Shown here one piece after another: positions 32,362 through 40,435 of a DNA stretch of 57,612 nt. Position 1 is the stretch's first letter. Every line of letters begins with the position of its first letter. The position numbers and the translations under genes were made by a program. The stretch comes from CAZVLQ01 sp964628185 (lineage in GTDB: Bacteria; Pseudomonadota; Zetaproteobacteria; Mariprofundales; Mariprofundaceae): the NCBI GenBank assembly GCA_964628185.1, contig CAZVLQ010000013.1:1-57612 (forward strand), read 5' to 3'. The notes under the pieces are model-generated. The model did not search any database and had not been told where the DNA came from. It saw only the letters and a list, made by a program, of their open reading frames with translations.

Positions 32362-33993
32362 TCAGGTTATCACGGTTGGTGCCGATCGTCCCGTCCATTC
32401 GCCAATACGGGACACATCCCTTGCCGCCGCAATCATCGCGGCCAGCGCACCCTGGGCATCCTGATCATGCCTGGATGAATCCGCCTCAGATGATTCAAGG
32501 TAAATACGGACCGTGGCGCCGCTTGTACCCGTACCGGACAGGCGAAAAATGATGCGCGAGCCGTCCTCAAACAAAATACGGATGCCCTGCCCGCTGCTCC
32601 TGGTTCCATCCACCGGATCGGTATAGGAAAAATCGTCCGCCGCCTTGACCGGCTTTCCCGCCAGCCGCATACCAGGAAAGTCGGAAAATCGGCCGCGCAA
32701 ATCCGCCATCATCGCCTCGGCCGACGTGGCGTCCACACCTTCGTAATCATGCCGGGAGTAAAAATTACGGCCATATTCCTTCCAGTGCGCGTGCACGATA
32801 TTCTCCACGGACTCCCGTCGCACGGCGAGTATATTGAGCCAGAACAGAACTGCCCACAAACCATCTTTCTCACGCACATGGTCTGAGCCGGTGCCAAAGG
32901 ATTCCTCGCCACATAGCGTGACCTTGCCGGCATCCATCAGATTACCGAAGAACTTCCACCCCGTGGGCGTTTCATAACAGTCAATGCCAAGCTTTTTTGC
33001 CACTCGATCCACCGCCGTACTGGTCGGCATGGAGCGAGCCACTCCCGCAAGCCCCCTGGCGTAGCCCGGCGCCAGCCGGGCATTGGCGGCGAGCAGCGCC
33101 AGCGAATCACTGGGCGTAACAAAAAAACGGCGCCCCATGATCATGTTGCGATCGCCATCACCATCCGAGGCAGCACCCAGGTCGGGTGCATCCGGCCCGA
33201 ACATCTCATCTACCAGTGCCCTGGCGTAGGTAAGATTGGGGTCGGGATGGCCGCCACCAAAATCTTCCAGCGGCTGCGCCCGGATCACCGTGCCTTCCGG
33301 CGCTCCGAGCCTTTTCTCCAGAATTTCCCGGGCATAGGGGCCGGTCACGGCGTGCATGGCATCAAACCGCATGCGAAAACCGCTGCGCAACAACGCCGCG
33401 ATGGCATCAAAATCAAACAGACGCTCCATCAGCCCGGCATAATCATTGACCGGGTCAATAACCTCGACTGCCATATCTCCAACGTGAACAGAACCTGTTT
33501 TATCCAGGCACACGTCACCGGCATCCACAATATGGTACGCTGTAATGCTCCTGCTGTGGACGAAAATCGCTTCGGTGACGCGTTCAGGCGCAGGACCACC
33601 ATTACCGACATTGTACTTGATGCCGAAATCGCCATCCGGACCGCCTGGATTGTGGCTGGCCGAGAGAACAATACCGCCGTAAGCCCCGTGTTTGCGAATC
33701 ACGCAGGACGCCGCCGGTGTGGAAAGAATGCCGTTGCAGCCCACAAGCACGCGCGCCACACCGCTGGCTGCCGCCATTTTCAGTATCGTCCGGATGGCCT
33801 GCCGGTTATAAAAACGTCCATCACCGCCAAGTACGATTGTTTTACCATCAAATCCGCCGACGCCGTCAAAGATGGACTGGACAAAATTTTCAAGGTAATG
33901 CGGCTGCTGAAAGACCCTCACCTTCTGGCGCAAGCCGGAAGTACCCGGTTTCTGATCTTCGAAGGGCCGTGTACGCACCGTCCTGGTCTGCAT
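32362..33993 (-). CDS. pgm: phosphoglucomutase (alpha-D-glucose phosphate specific)
   Basis: 543-residue alpha-D-phosphohexomutase that interconverts glucose 6-phosphate and glucose 1-phosphate, linking hexose phosphates to ADP-glucose and glycogen. The catalytic phosphoserine lies in LSASHNPGG (Ser113), the metal loop is DGDGDR and the sugar loop GEESFGTGSDH. The start at 33993 has GGAGAGGA just upstream; an ATG eight codons earlier has no ribosome site. Length matches E. coli Pgm (546). It is divergent from glgC across a ~470-bp region, allowing joint control of both glycogen arms. Confidence 0.95.
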   Translation of the reverse strand: MQTRTVRTRPFEDQKPGTSGLRQKVRVFQQPHYLENFVQSIFDGVGGFDGKTIVLGGDGRFYNRQAIRTILKMAAASGVARVLVGCNGILSTPAASCVIRKHGAYGGIVLSASHNPGGPDGDFGIKYNVGNGGPAPERVTEAIFVHSRSITAYHIVDAGDVCLDKTGSVHVGDMAVEVIDPVNDYAGLMERLFDFDAIAALLRSGFRMRFDAMHAVTGPYAREILEKRLGAPEGTVIRAQPLEDFGGGHPDPNLTYARALVDEMFGPDAPDLGAASDGDGDRNMIMGRRFFVTPSDSLALLAANARLAPGYARGLAGVARSMPTSTAVDRVAKKLGIDCYETPTGWKFFGNLMDAGKVTLCGEESFGTGSDHVREKDGLWAVLFWLNILAVRRESVENIVHAHWKEYGRNFYSRHDYEGVDATSAEAMMADLRGRFSDFPGMRLAGKPVKAADDFSYTDPVDGTRSSGQGIRILFEDGSRIIFRLSGTGTSGATVRIYLESSEADSSRHDQDAQGALAAMIAAARDVSRIGEWTGRSAPTVIT

Positions 33994-34467
33994 GCTTTCC
34001 TCTCCGGTTCCGGCCATGCCGGGTCAGGAAGGCAGGTTAGGCCCTGCCCTTTACACACAAGTCGCGCCACAGCGAGTCGCCCGGCGGTTATATGCAAGGC
34101 GCACTCTAGTGGCAAGGGTTGTTCCCTTGCAAGAGAGCGCAACGGAGCCTGGGTTTTAAATGCATGGTTGCATCAGACTGTAGCCATCAGGCCCGTGATT
34201 CGTTAGCATCCATTCCAGTGCGTGGCTGCCCGGGTTCACGGTTTAAGGTGTCATGGTTTAAGGCTGGAAGTCCGCTAACTTTGAATCATGAACCTGAAAA
34301 ATGAACCTGAAAACCTGCGTTGTTACAAATTTCATTGCAGTTCAACGAACCAGCAAGAAGTCAGCACGGGTTAAGGGGGGGCCTGCCTTTGTCGGCGGCT
34401 GTCTGGGTGCAGCGCGCAGACAATCGTCAACCATATAGCAAGCGGACGGGCAACCGAGGAGAGGGTC
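33994..34467. promoter_or_regulatory. 474-bp divergent region between pgm and glgC
   Basis: It must hold promoters for pgm/glgB leftward and glgC rightward, but no consensus pair stands out. It contains a 40-bp dispersed repeat (34045-34084, also at the malQ 3' end), a twice-repeated ATGAACCTGAAAA near 34288-34313 and a TTTAAGG pair near 34241-34265. No open frame with a ribosome site other than the pgm upstream ATG is seen. The AGGAGAGGG before glgC is strong. Confidence 0.5.
34045..34084 (-). repeat. 40-bp dispersed repeat, copy 1
   Basis: The reverse complement of this stretch matches 39188-39227 at 36 of 40 bases, sharing the core CTCGCTGTGGCG and CTTGTGT. Here it is intergenic; the other copy covers the last codons and stop of malQ. 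Confidence 0.6.
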
Positions 34468-35733
34468 ATGCCGGGAATCATGATGCAGCGTCACATCAGC
34501 AAACTGACCAGTGAAACCCTGGCGATTGTTCTCGCCGGAGGCAAAGGCTCACGCCTGAAGGCCCTGACCGACTGGCGTGCCAAGCCCGCCGTACCCTTTG
34601 GCGGCAAATTCCGTATCATCGACTTTCCACTTTCCAACTGCATCAATTCCGGCATCCGGCGCATTTCAGTGGTAACACAGTATAAATCCCATTCACTGCA
34701 ACGCCATCTTCAGCGTGGATGGGGATTTCTTTCCGGACAGTTCGGTGAATTTATCGAGGTGCTTTCAGCCCAGCAGCGGCTCGGGGGAGGCTGGTACTCC
34801 GGTACCGCAAACGCCATCTATCAGAATCTGGATATCCTGCGGGAATACAATCCGCAATACGTACTCATCCTCGCCGGCGATCACATTTACAAAATGGACT
34901 ACGGTAAAATGGTCGCGGCGCATGTGGCCAATGGCGCGGACATCACCGTGGGCTGTATCCCGGTTCCGCTTGAGCAGGCCGACGCCTTCGGCGTCATGGC
35001 CGTAAACGGTAAAGGGCGTATCAGTGAGTTCAGCGAGAAACCCGACAGTCCCAGAGCCATGCCCGACAATCCCGACAAGGCGCTTGCCTCCATGGGGATT
35101 TATGTTTTTTCCGCCGCATACCTGCGTAAACGCCTGGTTGTGGATGCCGGCGACAAATCCTCCAGCCACGACTTCGGCAAGGATATTATTCCCGGCGCCA
35201 TCAATAATGCCAATGTGTTCGCCTTCCGCTTCATGAACGCCAATACCGGCGCACCCGGCTACTGGCGCGATGTCGGCACCATCGACGCCTATTGGGAAGC
35301 CAATATGGACCTGGCCAATATCATGCCGGAGCTGAACCTGTACGATAATGACTGGCCCGTCTGGACCCATCAGGAGCAACTGCCACCGGCGAAATTCGCC
35401 TTTGATGATGAAAACCGGCGTGGCATGGCCGTGGATACGATGCTTTCCGGCGGCTGTCTGATTACGGGCTCCGTCGTGCGTCATTCGGTACTCTTTTCCA
35501 ATGTGCGCGTTCACTCGTTTTCCGAGATCAGGGACAGCGTGATCCTGCCGGATGTGGAAATTCGCCGCGGCTGCCATATTCAGCGCTGTGTCATAGACAA
35601 GGGTACAATCCTGCCGGAAGGCACGGTGATCGGTGAAGATGCAGACGAAGATGCAAGGCGTTTTTATGTCAGCGAGGGCGGTATCGTGCTGGTCACGCCT
35701 GAAATGCTGGGTCAGCAACTACATGCCGTCTAA
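34468..35733 (+). CDS. glgC: glucose-1-phosphate adenylyltransferase
   Basis: 421-residue ADP-glucose pyrophosphorylase, the committed step of glycogen synthesis. The nucleotide loop is AIVLAGGKGSRL, followed by KPAVPFGGKFRIIDF, the substrate block FSEKPDSPRAMP and a left-handed beta-helix C-terminus. The lengths and the N-terminal SKLTSETLA are typical of the proteobacterial homotetramer, usually controlled allosterically by fructose 1,6-bisphosphate and AMP. GAGGAGAGGG precedes the ATG. A dispersed repeat fills most of the gap to the next gene. Confidence 0.96.
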   Translation: MPGIMMQRHISKLTSETLAIVLAGGKGSRLKALTDWRAKPAVPFGGKFRIIDFPLSNCINSGIRRISVVTQYKSHSLQRHLQRGWGFLSGQFGEFIEVLSAQQRLGGGWYSGTANAIYQNLDILREYNPQYVLILAGDHIYKMDYGKMVAAHVANGADITVGCIPVPLEQADAFGVMAVNGKGRISEFSEKPDSPRAMPDNPDKALASMGIYVFSAAYLRKRLVVDAGDKSSSHDFGKDIIPGAINNANVFAFRFMNANTGAPGYWRDVGTIDAYWEANMDLANIMPELNLYDNDWPVWTHQEQLPPAKFAFDDENRRGMAVDTMLSGGCLITGSVVRHSVLFSNVRVHSFSEIRDSVILPDVEIRRGCHIQRCVIDKGTILPEGTVIGEDADEDARRFYVSEGGIVLVTPEMLGQQLHAV

Positions 35734-35752
35734 CCCTGTCTTCTATCCTGTA

Positions 35753-35783
35753 TCCTCTGTGCTCTCTGTGTCCTCTGTGGTTC
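35753..35783 (-). repeat. dispersed repeat between glgC and the GH57 gene
   Basis: TCCTCTGTGCTCTCTGTGTC and the following CTCTGTGGTTC form a reverse-orientation member of the GAACCACAGAG family, related to 14817-14843. It lies 40 bases before the GH57 start. Confidence 0.6.
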
Positions 35784-35822
35784 AATCCTGTTTGGTCCCG
35801 GCCACGCCAGGGTTAGGATAAC

Positions 35823-37511
35823 ATGCCCCGTAAACTGTCCGTCGTCTTCTGCTGGCATATGCACCAGCCTTTTTACCGTGATGCCGAAACCGGTCGCTAC
35901 GCGCTGCCGTGGGTATATTTACATGCGATGAAGGACTACACCGATATGGCCGCCATCCTGGAACAGGTTCCGGGCGCCCGGGCAGTCGTAAACGTTGTTC
36001 CCTCACTCACCACCCAGATCAGGGACTATGCCCAGGGTATCCGTACGTGGCTGGACGGCCAGGGAAGACTGCCTGATCCTCTGCTGGAAGCACTGGCCAG
36101 TTCAAATGGCACCTTCGGCAAGGATGAGCGCGCATGGCTGCTGAAGGTCTGCTTCCACCTCAATCACGAACGCAATCTACATCGGTATCCGGCTTATGCA
36201 CGTCTCTGGCATCTGGCTGAATATGGCAGAACTCATAATATGCTGGATTATCTTGGTGACAATTACTTTACTGATCTGCTCACATGGTATCACCTGGCGT
36301 GGCTGGGTGAAACCGTCCGGCACCGGCATTTCGTGGCCCGCCGGCTGATAGAAAAAGGACACGGCTTTTCCTGCCAGGACCGGCGTGATCTCATTGCGCT
36401 GATCGCCGGTCTGCTGACGGACATTCCCGAGCGCTACCGCAAGCTGGCCGAGTCCGGAAAAATCGAGCTCTCCACCACGCCCTATGCCCATCCGATTATC
36501 CCCCTGTTGCTGAATTTCAGGTCAGCGCTGGAAACCGTACCGGATGCCGTCATCCCCGACCGGCCCTATCCCGGCGGGCAGACACGCGCCAGGGATCATA
36601 TCAACCTGGCAAAACGCATCCATGCCGAAACCTTCGGCCGACCGGCACAGGGCTGCTGGCCGGCCGAAGGAGCGATCTCGCAGAGAACGGCAGGAATGCT
36701 TGCCAGGGCCGGCTTTGACTGGTGCGCGACGGGCGAAGGCGTGCTGCATCATTCCCTTGGTTACAATCTGCGTGAATGTGAAGGCGGTGCAGACCTGTAT
36801 CATCCCTGGCGTATCGGAGGCGAAAGGAAGATTTCCTGTTTCTTTCGGGATGACCACCTGTCCGATCTGATCGGGTTTGAATACAAGAATTGGGGCACAT
36901 CCGATGCCGTGGCCAATTTTATGCACGAGCTTGCAGGCATCCGCCATCGTACCCAGGGCGAGTCGGCCCCGATCGTTTCCATCATCATGGATGGAGAAAA
37001 TGCCTGGGAACATTATCCGGAAAACGGGCTCCCCTTTCTGACCTCGCTGTATCAGGCCATCGCCGAACACAGGGACTACGAACTGACAACCTTCTCGGAT
37101 TATCTGTCCCGGCATCCAAAGCAACCCGGGCTCAAACACGTGAAGGCCGGCTCCTGGGTTTACGGCAACCTGTCCACCTGGATAGGTGATGAGGCGAAAA
37201 CCCGTGGCTGGGAGCTGTTGATTGAAGCCAAGCTGGCCTTTGATCATGCACTCAAGCATGGCGGCCTGACGCAGGATGCGCGCGCCGCCGCCGAAGAACA
37301 GTTACGCATCTGTGAGGGCTCGGACTGGTGCTGGTGGTTCGGGGACTACAATCCAGGCGCCACGGTAAAAAATTTCGACCGCCTGTACCGGCAACATCTG
37401 CGCACACTGTACAGGCTGATCGGCCGGCCCGCACCGGCTTCCCTCGAATTTCCGGTTTCCGAAGGAGGGGGAGATGCCGAGGATGGCGGCACCATGCGTC
37501 GTGGCTCCTAG
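35823..37511 (+). CDS. glycoside hydrolase family 57 protein (alpha-amylase or 4-alpha-glucanotransferase type)
   Basis: 562-residue cytoplasmic GH57 enzyme, probably acting on glycogen or maltodextrin. The N-terminus LSVVFCWHMHQPFYRD is the first GH57 conserved region. The nucleophile Glu is in GCWPAEGAIS, and the acid Asp is expected in CFFRDDHLSDLIGF. IIMDGENAWEHY is another conserved block. The subfamily cannot be resolved between amylase, amylopullulanase and glucanotransferase. It is in the glycogen cluster between glgC and malQ. The TAG stop shares its last base with the inverted-repeat element at 37511. Confidence 0.9.
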   Translation: MPRKLSVVFCWHMHQPFYRDAETGRYALPWVYLHAMKDYTDMAAILEQVPGARAVVNVVPSLTTQIRDYAQGIRTWLDGQGRLPDPLLEALASSNGTFGKDERAWLLKVCFHLNHERNLHRYPAYARLWHLAEYGRTHNMLDYLGDNYFTDLLTWYHLAWLGETVRHRHFVARRLIEKGHGFSCQDRRDLIALIAGLLTDIPERYRKLAESGKIELSTTPYAHPIIPLLLNFRSALETVPDAVIPDRPYPGGQTRARDHINLAKRIHAETFGRPAQGCWPAEGAISQRTAGMLARAGFDWCATGEGVLHHSLGYNLRECEGGADLYHPWRIGGERKISCFFRDDHLSDLIGFEYKNWGTSDAVANFMHELAGIRHRTQGESAPIVSIIMDGENAWEHYPENGLPFLTSLYQAIAEHRDYELTTFSDYLSRHPKQPGLKHVKAGSWVYGNLSTWIGDEAKTRGWELLIEAKLAFDHALKHGGLTQDARAAAEEQLRICEGSDWCWWFGDYNPGATVKNFDRLYRQHLRTLYRLIGRPAPASLEFPVSEGGGDAEDGGTMRRGS

Positions 37512-37673
37512 GAGCCTGTCGGACTTATGAGAAATCTACTGCGCGGCAGGGAGAGCGGTCCAAAAAACTCCGTATTTTCGTTACATAGTTACCACTATGC
37601 GCCTCAAATCCGTAGCTTTTTGTCCTCGCTTCCCCACCTGCTCGCTACGATTCCCCTAAGTCCGACAGGCTCC
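37511..37673. mobile_element. 163-bp MITE-like element with 17-bp perfect terminal inverted repeats
   Basis: GGAGCCTGTCGGACTTA at 37511-37527 is the exact reverse complement of 37657-37673. The interior holds two more hairpins, CATAGT/ACTATG near 37584-37599 and CGTAGC/GCTACG near 37611-37649, and no coding frame of note. Size, perfect ends and absence of a transposase are those of a MITE. No clear target duplication is visible. It sits exactly at the stop codon of the GH57 gene and 56 bases before malQ. Confidence 0.7.
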
Positions 37674-37676
37674 CAG

Positions 37677-37693
37677 CCCGTATATTGCATGAA
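37677..37693 (+). repeat. 17-bp repeat copy next to the MITE-like element
   Basis: CCCGTATATTGCATGAA, three bases after the element's right end. It is identical to the copies at 10974-10990 and 56654-56905. Its TGA at 37690-37692 is the in-frame stop that bounds the malQ reading frame upstream. Confidence 0.8.
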
Positions 37694-37728
37694 TAATCCC
37701 AGATTACATTTCGGCTGACTTGCAAAGC

Positions 37729-39210
37729 GTGAATCACTGGATCGACCGCCGGCGCGCCGGTGTTCTGCTTCATATTACATCCCTGCCGGGACCAGGGCCA
37801 TGGGGAGTGCTGGGCGAGGAAGCACGCCGGTTTGTCGATGATCTGTGTACGGGCGGTTTCTCGGTGTGGCAGTTTCTCCCCCTGGGCCCCACCCATGGCC
37901 ACGGCTCTCCCTACGAGTCGCTATCCTCATTCGCCGGCAATCCGGAACTGATTGATTTGCGCGAATGCGCCCTGCGTGGCTGGATCGACCATGCGCAACT
38001 TGATGCCGCTCACAGGGTGGCGAACATCCGGACCATGCGCAGGATAGCCGCCGACGGATTCTGGCGCGATGTCCGGCACCATGCCGATCTGGCGGAAGAT
38101 GTGCGGCATTTTCAGATCAAACATGCCGACTGGCTGGATGACTTCTCCCTGTTCATGGCGTTAAAACAGACAAGGAGAAATGCACCCTGGTGGCGCTGGC
38201 CCCGGGCGCTCAGACACCGTGACCCACAAGCCCTGAAGGAAGCGCGGAATACGCACGGGGATATCATTCATCAGGTCATTTTTGAGCAGTATCTTTTTGC
38301 GCGCCAGTGGCAAAATCTCAAGACCTATGCCGAATCGCGCGGTATTCTGCTCTTCGGCGATCTACCCATCTATGCCGCACACGACTCAGCGGACGTATGG
38401 TCCAATCAGGAATATTTCACCATCAATGATGAAGGCCATTGTGAAGAAGTGGCCGGCGTACCACCGGATTATTTCTCCGCCACGGGCCAGCGCTGGGGCA
38501 ACCCTCTGTATCGCTGGGAGTGCCTGCAACGCGACCACTTTGACTGGTGGATCAAGCGGATACAGACGCAACTGGAGCGCATGCATTTGCTGCGCATCGA
38601 TCATTTCCGCGGACTTGAGGCCTACTGGGCCATTCCGGCGGCATACGAGGATGGCAGAACGGGAGAATGGCGCAAGGCGCCGGGAGCGCAACTGCTGGAG
38701 GCGCTGCATGAACGCCTGGGCAGATTACCCCTGGTGGCGGAAGATCTGGGACTCATTACACCTAAGGTCACCGCCCTGCTGCAACGCTTCAGCCTGCCCG
38801 GCATGAAGGTGTTGCAGTTTGCCTTTGACGGAACGGCGGACAACCCCTACCTGCCGGAGAATTTCGGTCCGGACAGCGTCGCCTATCTCGGTACGCATGA
38901 CAACGATACGGCGCTGGGCTGGTTTAAGGAACTCAGCGACGATCAGCGCGCACATCTCGGCCGGTATGTGGATCTATCCTCCGATGATATGCCATGGCCA
39001 CTGATACGCCTGGTGCTGAAATCAGCCGCGGAGCTGGCGGTTGTTCCGATGCAGGACCTGCTTTCACTGGATAGCCACGCCCGCCTGAACACCCCCGGAA
39101 CAGTCAGGCGGAACTGGAAATGGCGCCTGAAACAGAAACAGACCGACCCCCAAATTTGGGCGCGCGCGCGCGAACTAAACCGGCTTTCCGGCCGCCTCGC
39201 TGTGGCGTGA
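37729..39210 (+). CDS. malQ: 4-alpha-glucanotransferase (amylomaltase)
   Basis: 493-residue GH77 enzyme that transfers maltodextrin segments and releases glucose. Conserved regions are RRAGVLLHITSLPG, HGSPYESLSSFAGNP, nucleophile Asp in RIDHFRG, acid Glu in VAEDLGLITP and the final LGTHDNDT. No ATG is available: I prefer the GTG at 37729 (giving V-N-H-W-I-D-R-R), with TTG at 37720 as alternative; repeats upstream may have removed the original start region. The 3' end and stop overlap a 40-bp dispersed repeat. It works with glgP and the ROK kinase in glycogen breakdown. Confidence 0.93.
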   Translation: MNHWIDRRRAGVLLHITSLPGPGPWGVLGEEARRFVDDLCTGGFSVWQFLPLGPTHGHGSPYESLSSFAGNPELIDLRECALRGWIDHAQLDAAHRVANIRTMRRIAADGFWRDVRHHADLAEDVRHFQIKHADWLDDFSLFMALKQTRRNAPWWRWPRALRHRDPQALKEARNTHGDIIHQVIFEQYLFARQWQNLKTYAESRGILLFGDLPIYAAHDSADVWSNQEYFTINDEGHCEEVAGVPPDYFSATGQRWGNPLYRWECLQRDHFDWWIKRIQTQLERMHLLRIDHFRGLEAYWAIPAAYEDGRTGEWRKAPGAQLLEALHERLGRLPLVAEDLGLITPKVTALLQRFSLPGMKVLQFAFDGTADNPYLPENFGPDSVAYLGTHDNDTALGWFKELSDDQRAHLGRYVDLSSDDMPWPLIRLVLKSAAELAVVPMQDLLSLDSHARLNTPGTVRRNWKWRLKQKQTDPQIWARARELNRLSGRLAVA

Positions 39211-39227
39211 CTTGTGTATAAAGGGCA
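39188..39227 (+). repeat. 40-bp dispersed repeat, copy 2, covering the malQ stop
   Basis: Matches the reverse complement of 34045-34084 at 36 of 40 bases. It encodes the last seven residues and TGA stop of malQ (GRLAVA end), so the C-terminus was formed by the repeat. Confidence 0.6.
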
Positions 39228-39230
39228 ACG

Positions 39231-39509
39231 CTAGCGAATCGGCGTTACCACAACCCTGCCGTCATTACTGACATCAATCCTGTAGCGCTGACCGTTCGGA
39301 CAGGTCGCCTTGATCGTTTTATTGCCGTTTGCATCTTCGCGTTCCGTAATACCCGATACTTCCCGGCCGCCACAGGCATAGCCGCGCAGCATGATCGTTG
39401 TGGCAATATCTTCAGCCTGCGTCACGGCTGCTGCCGGCGCAGGCAGAAGCACCCAGGCCAGAAGCGTGAACGCTATGCCAGCAAGCATCCCAACCCATTT
39501 TTTTTTCAT
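39231..39509 (-). CDS. small exported protein of unknown function
   Basis: 92-residue protein with a signal peptide (KKKWVGMLAGIAFTLLAWVLL then PAPAAAV when read on), followed by a ~65-residue domain with two cysteines (GYACGG and KATCPNG) that could form a disulfide. The ending YRIDVSNDGRVVVTPIR recalls PepSY-type or small beta domains but I do not recognise a family. The ATG at 39509 has AGGAGGG eight bases upstream and overlaps the stop of the next upstream gene, so both are in one operon. Confidence 0.65.
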   Translation of the reverse strand: MKKKWVGMLAGIAFTLLAWVLLPAPAAAVTQAEDIATTIMLRGYACGGREVSGITEREDANGNKTIKATCPNGQRYRIDVSNDGRVVVTPIR

Positions 39510-40042
39510 GTCTTGCCCTCCTGTACCAGTAGGCTTTTCCATATACACTCGCGTGCCAGGTAAATATCCCTGGATAATTTCGGATCATCATTCAACAACG
39601 CCAGCACCTTGAGCAGCAAGCCGTTAAATCTGGCCCGTAATTCCTTCAGCGAATATTTGGCCAAATGCCTGCGATAAGCCTTGACCATCGCCATCATGTC
39701 CAGCGCATCCGAGCGAATGGCCAGCTTGGTAAACACACCGATAGCATCGGTTTGCTTCAGCCGCTCGATCAGTACGTCCATATCAAAGGGCCTGACAGGT
39801 GATCGGACGCTCTTGAGGTCATCGAGACGAGCGGGCCTGGCGTGATGATTATCATTCTCACTTGTCGCATTGTCATGACGGGCTGGCGCTTCCCCGTTCT
39901 CCTGTTCCGTAACCGCCTGCTGCTCCACTGCACCGGGCTGTTTCTGCGCGTGTGAGGCCGCCGCTGATCCACATGCGGCGGCGGCCGGAAGGGCAAATAT
40001 CACCATGCCCGCCACCACAAGTGTCCGCGCACAGAAAAACAT
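39506..40042 (-). CDS. exported helical protein of unknown function
   Basis: 178-residue protein. A hydrophobic segment (LVVAGMVIFALPAAAA) is followed by a low-complexity Gln/Glu/His/Asn stretch and then a ~100-residue helical domain (DVLIERLKQTDAIGVFTKL, LKELRARFNGLLLKVLALL). No known domain is evident. The ATG at 40042 lies right next to a repeat array, so the original promoter and start may have been altered; an internal Met at codon 13 is an alternative. The reading frame continues upstream through the repeat and the N gap without a stop, which I take as chance. It overlaps the next gene as ATGA. Confidence 0.55.
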   Translation of the reverse strand: MFFCARTLVVAGMVIFALPAAAACGSAAASHAQKQPGAVEQQAVTEQENGEAPARHDNATSENDNHHARPARLDDLKSVRSPVRPFDMDVLIERLKQTDAIGVFTKLAIRSDALDMMAMVKAYRRHLAKYSLKELRARFNGLLLKVLALLNDDPKLSRDIYLARECIWKSLLVQEGKT

Positions 40043-40051
40043 GGAGTCAGA

Positions 40052-40193
40052 AAAAATGGGGTCAGGTCTTGAATCGCGCACACTCCGTTTCATTCTCTGA
40101 TCCGTGCGCGATTCAAGACCTGACCCCATTTTTTTATCCACACTCCGTTTCATTCTCTGATCCGTGCGCGATTCAAGACCTGACCCCATTTTT
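40052..40193. repeat. tandem 60-bp repeat with inverted arm, entering an assembly gap
   Basis: A 60-base unit at 40081-40140 is repeated at 40141-40193 before being cut by Ns. Its inner part, ending GACCTGACCCCATTTTT, is the reverse complement of 40052-40080, so each unit can pair with the left arm. The wording (ATGGGGTCAGGTCTTGAAT) resembles repeats I associate with REP-type tyrosine transposase neighbourhoods, but no transposase is present in the window. Confidence 0.7.
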
Positions 40194-40293
40194 NNNNNNN
40201 NNNNNNNNNNNNNNNNNNNNNNNNNNNNNNNNNNNNNNNNNNNNNNNNNNNNNNNNNNNNNNNNNNNNNNNNNNNNNNNNNNNNNNNNNNNNN
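40194..40293. other. assembly gap of 100 N
   Basis: Exactly 100 unknown bases follow directly after a repeat unit. The round number suggests a scaffold placeholder, so the true length is unknown and may hold more repeat units or a mobile element. DNA from 40294 to 40435 is non-coding apart from the hairpin noted at 40392. Confidence 0.95.
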
Positions 40294-40391
40294 TTATCAT
40301 TACGATTATTTCCGCCTGCCTGCCACATCGTCTTTCGTCCCATATTTTTAGTTTAGCATGGCTATCCATGGGATGTCAGTGCGAAATTTCT

Positions 40392-40406
40392 CCCCCTGGC
40401 AGGGGG
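40392..40406 (-). terminator. short GC hairpin downstream of pgi
   Basis: CCCCCT at 40392-40397 pairs with AGGGGG at 40401-40406 across three bases, about 30 bases past the pgi stop. The tract after it on the minus strand is AGAAATTTC, so the terminator is weak if real. Confidence 0.35.
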
Positions 40407-40435
40407 ACAAAAAACCTCAGTCCTCTGTTATCCGC

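Noticed and set aside
40294..40369. Extension of the unknown exported protein through the N gap to 40369
   Set aside because: The open frame there consists of repeats and unknown bases; the signal-like segment begins only near 40042.
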